From: Flavobacterium sp. SLB02
GTDB taxonomy: Bacteria > Bacteroidota > Bacteroidia > Flavobacteriales > Flavobacteriaceae
Length of the DNA: 64,000 bases
Assembly: GCF_009664855.1 (NCBI RefSeq)
Contig: NZ_CP045928.1
Coordinates: 4,170,508-4,234,507, forward strand
Reading direction: 5' to 3'
Below, one piece after another: positions 16,165-25,477 of this stretch. The notes under the pieces are model-generated. The model had not been told where the DNA came from. It saw nothing but the letters and a program-made list of their open reading frames with translations, and did no database searches. The first letter of the stretch is position 1. Each line of letters opens with the position of its first letter. The position numbers and the translations under genes are program-made.

Positions 16165-17387
16165 TTGAAAATATTTAAATTAAAAATATTACTATTAATT
16201 ATTTTTCTTATTACTTCTAAATCAGTTAAATCACAAAATACAGAACTAATTGCTTCTATTAATTCAAGTTTGGTTGACATTGATAATTCAAATCCAGAAC
16301 ATCCTTTTAAAGAACTCCCTAAATTAGAGAATACATTTCAAAATGTAAAAATATTTGGTTTTGGGCAAGCGACACATGGCACTAAAGAATTTCAGGAGTT
16401 AAAAGATAAATTTTTAGATACTTAGTTGTTAATTGTAATGTCAAAACATTTGCAATAGAAGCAAATTACGGAGACTGTCTGAGCATTGATTCTTATATTA
16501 AAGGAGCAGGGGGTAATCCAAAAGAAGTCTTAAGAAAAATAGGATACTGGATCTGGAATACAAACGAGATATTATCATTAATTGAATGGATGAAACTGTA
16601 TAATTCATCACAAATCAAAGAAAACCAATTGAGTTTTATTGGGATAGATGTTTTGAACTGCGAAAATGTAGCAAATATACTTTACAAATACCTGCAAAGT
16701 GATCCTTCTGCGGATAATCAACAATATCTTACTGTATTAAATAATTATATTTCAAAAAATAATGCAAATAATCTGAGAAAAAAAGAATTTGAAGAACACT
16801 ATCTGGTCTTAAAGTCGTTAGCATCAAAACTAAAGGCCCCATATTTATGGCAAGCTAACAATTCTATTTTGCAATATATTCTGATGAAGATAAATTATAC
16901 TCAAAGTCTTAGAGATGAACTAATGTTTAAAAATATAAATTGGTTAGCAGAAAATAGTAAGGGCAATATATTTATTTGTGCCCACAATTCCCATATCAAG
17001 AAAAGCAATATTTCATTTAATTCCTTAGGATATTACTTAAAGAATAAATATTTCGAAAAATATTACAGTGTAGGTTTTGACTTTGGATCTGGTAGTTTTA
17101 ATGCTTGGGATATTGAAAATAACAAAATTAAAAGTTATACTATTGATGAACCTTTAAAAAAGACAAGTACTGAGGTATTTAATGGTGCATCTTCTGATAT
17201 ATATTTTTTAGATCTCAATAAAAGTAGTTATTTTCCCTCATTAAATGAATTCATAACATCCAAAGTACTTTACAGAGATATTGGATCAACTTATTCTCCA
17301 AAAATGGTTCAAAAAGAAAAATTGAAAGAAGCTTTTGATGGAATTATTTTCCTTAAAAAATCGAGTGAATCGACTCTGTTATACTAA
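16165..17387 (+). pseudogene. Erythromycin-esterase-like gene with a frameshift
   Basis: The first frame (TTG start at 16165, signal peptide, FGFGQATHGTKEFQELKDKF) runs into a stop after the T5 run at 16411-16415. Reading on in the next frame gives FRYLVVNCNVKTFAIEANYGD, the conserved erythromycin-esterase continuation, through to 17387. One extra T would restore a protein of roughly 405 residues. The conserved Glu/His elements (ATHGTKE, AIEANYGD, FICAHNSH) survive on both sides. The family hydrolyses macrolide lactones in characterised members, but many chromosomal copies have unknown substrates. A sequencing error in the homopolymer is possible. Confidence 0.8.
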
Positions 17388-17394
17388 TCAAACT

Positions 17395-17755
17395 AACTTT
17401 GGTAGTTAATGGATTATCGACTTCATAAGTTTTGCCTTTGCTAATAATTGGCTTAGAAATACTTCTGGCGATAGAAACAATCCTTTTCAATAATGTTGTA
17501 GTAGAAATATTTAATATTCTGGCTGTGCTTCTTATTCCCAAACCCTCTTTGGTTAATTGAATGATATTTTGATTGATATTTAATTTGCAAGCTTGATTTG
17601 TATAACTTTCTTTAAAACGGTGACAGCACATTTTACAGTAGTACTGCTGTTTATAATTTTTAGTTCTCCCATTTTTAACAACCTTTTTCTCGTTACATTT
17701 TTGGACAATTTACATCATCACTAACTTTGGAACACCATGTCGAATTTTTATTCAT
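17395..17755 (-). pseudogene. IS1-type transposase remnant
   Basis: The minus strand encodes the N-terminal half of an IS1-family transposase: a zinc-binding start (VNCPKC, then YYCKMCCHRF), then a helix-turn-helix (LGIRSTARILNISTTTLLKRI) and GKTYEVDN, where the catalytic half should begin. One extra A around 17693-17697 shifts the frame between the two Cys pairs, and the rest of the gene is missing. The fragment abuts the 3' end of the esterase pseudogene, marking old insertion and deletion. Confidence 0.75.
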
Positions 17756-17783
17756 TTTAGCACATTTAAGGCAATAATAAAAC

Positions 17784-17811
17784 AAAAAAGATGAGCATCA
17801 CTGCTCATCTT
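17784..17811 (-). terminator. Terminator of the peptide-export operon
   Basis: On the minus strand AAGATGAGCA pairs with TGCTCATCTT around a four-base loop and is followed by TTTTTTGTTTT. It lies about 130 bases beyond the stop of the last export gene. Confidence 0.85.
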
Positions 17812-17941
17812 AAAATTATTTATTTCTAAAATTTGTTCAATTTTAAAAGGTTAGAAATCTAAAATCTTATATCACTAAATTTGAAACACTACCCAGGTTG
17901 GGACAAACCTCCAAAAAAGAATATGAGAATATACTTTAAGA

Positions 17942-19078
17942 TTAAATTCCCTTTTCCAACCTTTTATTATAATTATCAATAAGTAAAGAAGATCCATTTC
18001 TAGATGATAATTCTTCCAGACTTGTTTCGCAAAGGGCATCTATTCTGCATATTTGATCTCTATTTGATTGTAAATTCCCTACAGATTCATCAAATATTGA
18101 AATGTTTTCAATAGCCATTTTTACTATCTCAATTAACTTTATAAAATCTTCTTTAGACAATTTATTGTCAGATATATAATTTTCTAACCTTGCTCCTTGC
18201 CTGTATTCAGGATAGTTTTCAAGCCCCATAAACATTAACATCCATAACTTATTGTATTTACCAATAGTTTTTACAATTCCTATGTAATCTGCAATTAATT
18301 CATCGTGCAGGTTATTTGATGCTATCCCAAATTTTTTAAGAGTGTACAAATGTGTACATTCGTGTTCTTCTCTTATCGAAATGGAATAGGATAACCATAA
18401 ACTTTCATCTAGACCCAATTGTTGTGCAGATACATTACTGTATGTTTTTGTACTTATAATAATTAACTTGTCTTTATACAAGTCATAATTTGGTAAAACA
18501 CTCATATAAAACTCTTTACTCCATTTCTCTGGAGTATTGGTTGCTAACCAATCACTTTTTAAGATAGCTATTTTTTGCCAATTATTGAGTCCATTAATCA
18601 ATACTGCACCCATTGATTGCGGGATATGTTTAGGATTACTTTTATACAATAGACACTGTATAATTATTATAAAGTCTTCTTTATTGGGAACTGTTATTAT
18701 TGGTATTTTACCTGCAATACTTTCGTTAATTCTAAGGGTTATATTTTTATAATCATTTAATTCTAATAAAAAAGGCAGATTTATATTTTCTGTTTTACCT
18801 CTCAAAACTAAATCTTTGTATTCTTCTTTTTTTTCTATCCCTGCTTCAATTGGAAAGTTCAATTGAGGATAACACTTTTTTAATTCATTAAATAATAAAT
18901 TATCCGCAGTAATTTTTGTTGCTAAATCTTCCCAGTATTTAATACCTGTATCATTTTCGAAAGACGGTATTGTTTTTTTTGATTTAAAATTATTTGATAA
19001 GTAGGTTTTGAGTTCCTCAGAAAGATTAATATCAACGAGATGTTCTTCTTTTTTTAAACTAGATGATTGATTTACCAT
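17942..19078 (-). CDS. Putative zincin-type protein (HECTH) of the RiPP export operon
   Basis: A 378-residue soluble protein with no signal peptide. Residues 239-243 read HECTH, an HExxH zinc-protease motif inside a helix, and 17 residues later comes HDELIADY (258-265), whose Glu could be the third zinc ligand as in gluzincins. The rest is not recognised. It is the last gene of the operon, two bases after the second ABC transporter stop, so it is co-transcribed with export machinery. It may trim leaders or mature peptides, or may be a regulator with a degenerate zincin fold. Catalysis is inferred from the motif alone. Confidence 0.7.
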   Translation of the reverse strand: MVNQSSSLKKEEHLVDINLSEELKTYLSNNFKSKKTIPSFENDTGIKYWEDLATKITADNLLFNELKKCYPQLNFPIEAGIEKKEEYKDLVLRGKTENINLPFLLELNDYKNITLRINESIAGKIPIITVPNKEDFIIIIQCLLYKSNPKHIPQSMGAVLINGLNNWQKIAILKSDWLATNTPEKWSKEFYMSVLPNYDLYKDKLIIISTKTYSNVSAQQLGLDESLWLSYSISIREEHECTHLYTLKKFGIASNNLHDELIADYIGIVKTIGKYNKLWMLMFMGLENYPEYRQGARLENYISDNKLSKEDFIKLIEIVKMAIENISIFDESVGNLQSNRDQICRIDALCETSLEELSSRNGSSLLIDNYNKRLEKGI

Positions 19079-19080
19079 TG

Positions 19081-21981
19081 TTAGGCAATTTGACGTTTAG
19101 CAAGTTCTGTAAACAAACCTTCCATTTGAATTAGCTCATCATAAGTTCCTGATTCTTTGATTTCGCCTTTTTCTAAAACAAAAATACGGTCAGCATTTTT
19201 TATGGTACTCAACCTATGTGCAATAACGATGCGGGTAGCCTGAAGTTTATCCAAACTTTCTGCAACAATATTTTGAGTCCTATTATCAAGAGCGCTTGTT
19301 GCCTCATCCATAAATAATAATCTGGGTTTATGAACAATTGCTCTGGCAATCATTAATCTTTGTCTTTGACCTCCTGAGAATGTACCTGCTCCTTCACTGA
19401 TAAATGTATGCATTTCCATAGGCATATTCTTTATGTCATCTTCCATACCGGCCATGCGTGCTGCAACCCAGGCATCTTCTAGTGTTAATTCTGAATTACC
19501 AACAATATTTTGATAAATACTACCTGACATAAGCGCTCCATTTTGCAACACTACACCTATTTGTCGCCTTGTAAGTTCTTTATTCATTGCATCAAATGTA
19601 TTACCATCATAGAATATAGAACCTAACTCAGGGTGTTCAAAACCTAAAAGAAGTCGCATAATTGTTGATTTTCCAGAGCCAGACGCGCCTACAAAAGCAA
19701 CCATTTCGCCAGGTTTTATTTTAAATGTAACATTTTTTAAAATTAGTGGTTGATCTTCATAATATCTAAAAGAGATCGAATTTAGTTCAATTTCACCCAT
19801 TAATTCGCCTGGATCAATACTGTCTTCTATCGATTCTGGTTTTTCTTCTAAAATTGGCTTTACTCTTTCGTACAAAGGAATAACGCTAAGCGAAGAAATA
19901 AAGGCCATACTTAATCTTAAACTATCATTTAAAAATTTATTAAAAGAAATGATAAAAGCCATAAATGATCCTACAGATAACATTCCGGAATCTTTAGATT
20001 TTAAAACCGTATAATATATAAATGAAAAAAATAATATACTTGTAAAAAGGGGATAAGAGCTATTAAAAACTTCTACAAAGTTTTGATAACTTCCTGAACT
20101 AAATCCTAATTTTTTTAATTTTGAAAACTTGTCACCCCATAAAGAAAAGATTCTTTTTTCACCTCCGGTGATTCTTATTTTGCTAATTCCGGATAAAAAT
20201 TCGAAAAGGAAACCTTGAATTTCTCCTTCGTATTTAGACACCTCCCGATCATATTTCAATTTTAGCCAGCCCATTAAAACCATAAAAGCAATAGCAATTA
20301 AAGCAAGTCCAACTCCTACCCATGCTAAACTCGAATCATAATAAAAGAGAAGTAATAAATTAACAAATGAGAATGCCCCACTAAGTACCACCGTCATGAG
20401 TGTATTAGAAAGAATTTGTCTAATTGAGTTAATACTTAAAACTCTATTTGTGAGATCACCGGCAGTATATTTTTTATAAAAAGTTACAGGCAAGCGAAGT
20501 ATATAATCCATTACTCCAGCTTGTAGGTTAACACTTGATTTTGATTCTACTCTCATTTGTAAGACTCCCTGAGTAAGTTGAAGTCCGGCAGATACCAAAC
20601 CTATAATGATCATAATCGTAAAGATTTCTAAATGTATAGATTTATCTGCAGTTGGTATTACATCATCATATATCATCCCGGATAATACAGGAATTAACAA
20701 ACCAATCAGACTTCCAAATAAAGAAGCAAGTAACAATAGTCTGGCGTCTTTTTTGACACCATTGGTAGCAAAACTTAATACTTTTTTTATGGAATCCATT
20801 TTTATATCAAATCCAGAAAAAAACATATAACCTATAGGATCTAAAGATTCGGCGATTTCATTATTAACAACAGTTTCAGTCCCCTTTGAAAGATTTTTGA
20901 TGATGTAAGTTGTAGAATTTTGCTGTATAAGAGCAACAGGCTCATTAGACTCTTTTACAAATGCTAATAAATGCCCATTTTCATCTTTCCACCATACATC
21001 TCTCAAAATAACTTTTCGTATTCTTACTTTAGAACTTTGAGCAATAGCATATAGAAGATTGTTTGTGTTAGGTATGTCTGATTCAAAATGTTTTGGTTCT
21101 ACAAATTTAAAACCAGCATTTTCTCCAATTAATTGACAGGTTAAGTAAAGTATGTTTTGTTTTTTATTATTCGTGAGGTGATGCCCTTTTTTTTTACTGC
21201 CCGTAACTATAGATTTTATTTTTTCTAAAGTGTGTTGTAATTCTTCTTCCTGATAAGTTAATTTATCATTGAGGTTATTGTTTTCGAACAAACTATTGAT
21301 CTCAATGTTTTTGCAAAGCTGATTGTAAAAATGGGCTTGTAATTTTTCTAAGGAAATTAAAAAATTAATTTCATCTTCTAAAACTTCTCTGGTACTCATC
21401 AATTTTAATTCAGAAAACTCAGATAAGGATTTAATCCATAACTTATTACAAACAGGAATTGGAAATTTAAGGGCGTCGTTAAAGTTAATAGTTTCCTGTT
21501 CTGAGAAAACAGAAAGTTGTCCATGAATTAAACTTACCCAATTTATTCCCTGAGAAGGGTATGCTATCAAATTTTGATTTAAAATAAAATCATTATAGTT
21601 ATCTAACGTGCTGTAAGCTTTTGGAGCATTACCTGAATTAATTTTAAATGAAGTTTTTAATATCCATTTATCAATCATACCCTTTAGAAAGAAATGATCT
21701 ATAGTAATGAGTTCGTGTTTGTTTATAGATAGTAAATTAGCTTCATTTGAAAAAACAATTAAACGAATATCATCTTTACAGTCAGGGGATAGCAAACTAA
21801 ATAATAAGTCCCCTTTTTTTGCAGAGTAAAGATATTTTAACGCGCATAAGTATTCTCCGTTTTCATCAACTCTAACATAAAACACATTTACCTCACCAGA
21901 AACTACCATCCAAAACTTGCCTGTGCTATTAAGTATCAATGGTTCTTCAACTCCTATGTATATTTTATCTTTCGTTGACAT
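19081..21981 (-). CDS. NHLP-type peptide export ABC transporter, permease/ATPase without peptidase
   Basis: A 966-residue half-transporter. A long N-terminal region (1-390) begins with a cyclic-nucleotide-binding-like beta fold (FWMVVSGEVNVFYVRVDENG) but lacks the canonical ligand loop. Then come a six-helix membrane domain (about 405-690) and an ATPase with Walker A GASGSGKST, signature FSGGQRQRLMIARA and Walker B LLFMDEATSALD. This architecture matches the permease/ATPase subunit paired with a C39 transporter in NHLP bacteriocin export systems. It lies 11 bases after the C39 transporter gene. Confidence 0.9.
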   Translation of the reverse strand: MSTKDKIYIGVEEPLILNSTGKFWMVVSGEVNVFYVRVDENGEYLCALKYLYSAKKGDLLFSLLSPDCKDDIRLIVFSNEANLLSINKHELITIDHFFLKGMIDKWILKTSFKINSGNAPKAYSTLDNYNDFILNQNLIAYPSQGINWVSLIHGQLSVFSEQETINFNDALKFPIPVCNKLWIKSLSEFSELKLMSTREVLEDEINFLISLEKLQAHFYNQLCKNIEINSLFENNNLNDKLTYQEEELQHTLEKIKSIVTGSKKKGHHLTNNKKQNILYLTCQLIGENAGFKFVEPKHFESDIPNTNNLLYAIAQSSKVRIRKVILRDVWWKDENGHLLAFVKESNEPVALIQQNSTTYIIKNLSKGTETVVNNEIAESLDPIGYMFFSGFDIKMDSIKKVLSFATNGVKKDARLLLLASLFGSLIGLLIPVLSGMIYDDVIPTADKSIHLEIFTIMIIIGLVSAGLQLTQGVLQMRVESKSSVNLQAGVMDYILRLPVTFYKKYTAGDLTNRVLSINSIRQILSNTLMTVVLSGAFSFVNLLLLFYYDSSLAWVGVGLALIAIAFMVLMGWLKLKYDREVSKYEGEIQGFLFEFLSGISKIRITGGEKRIFSLWGDKFSKLKKLGFSSGSYQNFVEVFNSSYPLFTSILFFSFIYYTVLKSKDSGMLSVGSFMAFIISFNKFLNDSLRLSMAFISSLSVIPLYERVKPILEEKPESIEDSIDPGELMGEIELNSISFRYYEDQPLILKNVTFKIKPGEMVAFVGASGSGKSTIMRLLLGFEHPELGSIFYDGNTFDAMNKELTRRQIGVVLQNGALMSGSIYQNIVGNSELTLEDAWVAARMAGMEDDIKNMPMEMHTFISEGAGTFSGGQRQRLMIARAIVHKPRLLFMDEATSALDNRTQNIVAESLDKLQATRIVIAHRLSTIKNADRIFVLEKGEIKESGTYDELIQMEGLFTELAKRQIA

Positions 21982-21992
21982 ATCTTAATTTT

Positions 21993-24191
21993 TTATTTTG
22001 TTTCAATCAATTTTACATAAACACCATTTAGTTTTAATAATTCTTTATGAGAGCCTCGTTCTACAATTTTACCAAGCTCCATTACAATTATCTCATCACA
22101 ATCCATTATAGTACTTAATCTATGAGCAACAATTAAACAGGTACATCCTCTTTTCTTAATATTATCCATCACATTTTTTTCTGTGGTAGAATCTAATGCG
22201 CTGGTAGCTTCATCCATAATCAAAATTGTAGGGTCGCAAACTAAAGCTCGGGCAATTTCAATTCGCTGGCGTTGTCCTCCGCTAAAATTCGAACCACCTT
22301 CTAGTACAGCGCTATCATATCCGTCATTTCTGGCAGCAATAACATCATGAATGTCAGCATCTCTTGCTGAGTTTATAATGTTTTTTTCAGGAATCATGGT
22401 GTCCCAAAAAGAAATATTTTCTTTAATAGTACCATTAAACACCAGAACTTCCTGATCTATTACCGCTAATGATTCGGTAATAATATGTCTGGGGATATCT
22501 CTTCTGTTCTTATTATCCAATAAGATATCTCCTTCCCATGGATCATAAAGTCCGGAAGCTATTCTTGCAACAGTTGACTTTCCGCTGCCGGAACCTCCAA
22601 CTAATGCTACTCTACTACCCGGTCTTAATTTTAAATTAAAGTTTTCTATTAATGCAGGCATAGTGCGAGTATATCCAAAAGTCACATTCTTCATTTCGAA
22701 GTATCCTGTCAATTTGTTATTAGTAAATTGATCATTTGTCTTTTGAGTATTTTCATTTTCAGTGGCTATAAATTGTTTGTCAATTTCATAGTTCATTACA
22801 TCATCAATGCGTGCCATATCACTTTCTGTTTCTTGTAGCAGGGCTGCTACTGATACAAGTTGGTTTACCGGAGTAATAAAATTATTCATTAAATAAGTAA
22901 AAGCAACTAAAGCTCCTAAGGTCATTTCTCCTTCCATTATCCGTAATGCACCTATTCCTAATATTAAAGTATTTGTTAAAGATAAAATTAGATTAGGAAG
23001 TATATTAAGCCTTATTGTTAACCATCCAAATTCTTGTTGCGCATTCATTACTTTAGCCAGATATCCTATCCAATTGGTAAAAAAATCATTTTCTCTACCA
23101 GAGGATTTTAATGTTTCAATCATACTAATTCCTGAGGTGGTAGTGCCTAATAACTTTCCCATTTCATTGCTTAATCTTCGGCTTCCGTCTTTTCTGGCTG
23201 TCGAAACATACTTTAAGGCAACAACATTTAGTGTCGCCATAAAAACACCAATTACAGTCAGGAGAACATCATAAGAGAACATTAAAATGGCATAAAAAAT
23301 CACAACAATAACATTTAATGCCGCATTTGCTAAATCCCCGCTTAATAGTTTTGCTACTTTATCATTTAATGAGACCCGATTACCTATTTCGCCACTGTAT
23401 CTTTGAGTAAAAAAAGCGATTGGTAAATGAAAAACATGCCAAAGAAATTTACTGGAAGTTACCAATGCAAGTTTTGTTTCTAATTTAAGCAAAAAGTATT
23501 GCTGGAGATAAACTAAAGAAGCATTGACAATTAGAACTACACCCATAATTAGTAAAAGGGGCATTACAAAACCTGAGAAATTATTAATCAAATATTTGTC
23601 TATAAATATTTTAAGGAATGAAGGAATTACTAAACCAGGAATTACTAAAAACAAGCTTGCTATAACAATGTAGATAATACTTAATTTAGAATTGGCAATT
23701 CTTGAAATTAAAGAGGGTATTAATCCTTTTTTCTCATTTCCTTTTTCAAATTCTTTTGTAGGGCTAAAGGTTAAAACCACACCTGTATAAGAATCGTCAA
23801 ATTCTTTATGACTCACATAATACCTTCCTTGCGCCGGGTCACTAAGGTAAACTCTCTTTTTTGTAAAACCCTCCAGGACTAAAAAATGGTTAAAGTTCCA
23901 GAAGATAATTGATGGCGTTTCTAATTGCATCAGTTTTTCAATAGATTTAGCATATCCTTTTGCTTCTAGTCCATACTCTTTTGCTGCTTTTAAGATATTG
24001 GTAGCCTTCAAGCCATCTCGTGATACCCCACAAGATATTCTCAATTTTTCTAATGGAACAAACTTGCCAAAATATCCTAAAATAATACTTAAAGCTGCAG
24101 CACCACATTCAACGCTTTCCATCTGCAAAACAGTGGGTACTTTAACAGGTTTAGCTTGTTTTTTTATAAGTAAGTTTATGTTATTTTCCAT
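21993..24191 (-). CDS. C39-peptidase ABC transporter (NHLP bacteriocin export)
   Basis: A 732-residue transporter. The N-terminal C39 peptidase (about 15-150) has the catalytic Cys in MESVECGAAAL, His in NFNHFLVLEG and Asp in SDPAQG; these cut leaders after Gly-Gly. Membrane domain at about 170-460; ATPase with Walker A GGSGSGKST, signature FSGGQRQRIEIARA and Walker B LIMDEATSALD. All catalytic residues are present. Its expected substrates are the four GG-leader precursors at 34.2-39.8 kb. It lies nine bases after the adaptor gene. Confidence 0.95.
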   Translation of the reverse strand: MENNINLLIKKQAKPVKVPTVLQMESVECGAAALSIILGYFGKFVPLEKLRISCGVSRDGLKATNILKAAKEYGLEAKGYAKSIEKLMQLETPSIIFWNFNHFLVLEGFTKKRVYLSDPAQGRYYVSHKEFDDSYTGVVLTFSPTKEFEKGNEKKGLIPSLISRIANSKLSIIYIVIASLFLVIPGLVIPSFLKIFIDKYLINNFSGFVMPLLLIMGVVLIVNASLVYLQQYFLLKLETKLALVTSSKFLWHVFHLPIAFFTQRYSGEIGNRVSLNDKVAKLLSGDLANAALNVIVVIFYAILMFSYDVLLTVIGVFMATLNVVALKYVSTARKDGSRRLSNEMGKLLGTTTSGISMIETLKSSGRENDFFTNWIGYLAKVMNAQQEFGWLTIRLNILPNLILSLTNTLILGIGALRIMEGEMTLGALVAFTYLMNNFITPVNQLVSVAALLQETESDMARIDDVMNYEIDKQFIATENENTQKTNDQFTNNKLTGYFEMKNVTFGYTRTMPALIENFNLKLRPGSRVALVGGSGSGKSTVARIASGLYDPWEGDILLDNKNRRDIPRHIITESLAVIDQEVLVFNGTIKENISFWDTMIPEKNIINSARDADIHDVIAARNDGYDSAVLEGGSNFSGGQRQRIEIARALVCDPTILIMDEATSALDSTTEKNVMDNIKKRGCTCLIVAHRLSTIMDCDEIIVMELGKIVERGSHKELLKLNGVYVKLIETK

Positions 24192-24200
24192 TTTGATAGA

Positions 24201-25463
24201 TCAATATAGGTCGAAAAATTTCTTAAGTGCAGGAACAACTAGTGTTACAGGAGGCTCTCGTTTGATCGTAATTTTACCTAAACATGATGTGCCTTCTCTC
24301 AAAAAAATATCGGGCCCTTTAGCAGAAGTCCATTTATAGCCACTATATGACACAGGGTCCTTTTCGAAATCAACGTAAACTTCAAACAAAGGACCACCTA
24401 CTAAAAGTTGCTTTGTAAGTTGATCATTTTTAACAGAAGTTAGCATTCCTTGTTGAGTTATCGGAAAATCAGATACATAAGTTACTTTCGCTTTTATAAA
24501 ACCATATTCTTCAGGTTGTACGGTCGAAGGTACAATTAGAGCTTCCATTCCTTTTTTAATTTTTTTCCCATCTTTAGATGGGATATAAAGAATTCCTCTT
24601 AATTGTGATTGTTTTGTGTTAAGTGTATTTTTAAGTTTAAATAATGGAGATCCTGCTGATACTACAATTCCGGCATCGGTTAAAACTTCAACTACTTCTC
24701 CGTCATAAGGACTTTTTACATTTCTTTGATTGTCATATTTTTCAGTTAAAAACTTAAGATTTCTTTCAGATTCTGCAATTCTTTGTCTTTGTAATGTAAC
24801 TTTCTGTTGTATATCAAATCCCAAATCATTTTGTTGACGGGATGTTTCTACTATTTGTCCTTTTAATCTTTCGATTGTATTTCTAGCAAGTTCTATCTGT
24901 TGTTTTGTATTTGCAACTTGCGATTTAGTTATTAAACTTTTATCAAGAAGTACATTCTCTGATTCCAGTTGATTATTCAGAAATATGATCTTCTTTTTTT
25001 CTGATTCGATTTCCCCTGTAATACTTACACGCGATTGGCTAATTATTTTACCTTGTAATTGAGTGCCTTGATTTCCGTAAGAGGTTAGCCTTTCCATTTC
25101 AAATTTTCTGTCCGACAGTACCACTTTTGCATCTTCTATTTGTTGAAATAATTCTGGTTGTCGTATTGTAGCGATAACATCTCCTTTTTTAACGTTATTA
25201 CCTATGGCTATTTTTAACTCTACTAATTGACCTTGTGCTGTAGCAACTACTTCATGAATATCCCCACCTAATACAACCCCAACTACATCTAGTTTTGTTT
25301 TTACAGTACCCATAAATGACCAAATTACTGCTGTAAAAATTGCTACTATAATTGTAATTAGAGCTATCCAGGCTTTTGTTCCGGTAACCTTAATCAATTG
25401 ATCCAATTTTTCCGGAGTAGAAAGTTTCTCTAATGCCGATTTTCTAAAAAAAGGTGCTGACAT
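24201..25463 (-). CDS. HlyD-like secretion adaptor (NHLP system secretion protein)
   Basis: A 420-residue periplasmic adaptor with one N-terminal membrane helix (AWIALITIIVAIFTAVIWSF), a biotinyl-lipoyl-like half motif (GQLVELKIAIGNNVKKGDVI) split around a long coiled coil (about 130-240, Gln/Lys/Glu-rich), and the second half NVKSPYDGEVVEVLTDAG. It would bridge the two ABC transporters to the TolC-like channel. Fourteen bases separate it from the TolC gene. Its C terminus carries the extended beta region of NHLP-type adaptors. Confidence 0.9.
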   Translation of the reverse strand: MSAPFFRKSALEKLSTPEKLDQLIKVTGTKAWIALITIIVAIFTAVIWSFMGTVKTKLDVVGVVLGGDIHEVVATAQGQLVELKIAIGNNVKKGDVIATIRQPELFQQIEDAKVVLSDRKFEMERLTSYGNQGTQLQGKIISQSRVSITGEIESEKKKIIFLNNQLESENVLLDKSLITKSQVANTKQQIELARNTIERLKGQIVETSRQQNDLGFDIQQKVTLQRQRIAESERNLKFLTEKYDNQRNVKSPYDGEVVEVLTDAGIVVSAGSPLFKLKNTLNTKQSQLRGILYIPSKDGKKIKKGMEALIVPSTVQPEEYGFIKAKVTYVSDFPITQQGMLTSVKNDQLTKQLLVGGPLFEVYVDFEKDPVSYSGYKWTSAKGPDIFLREGTSCLGKITIKREPPVTLVVPALKKFFDLY

Positions 25464-25477
25464 AACTTTATATATTT

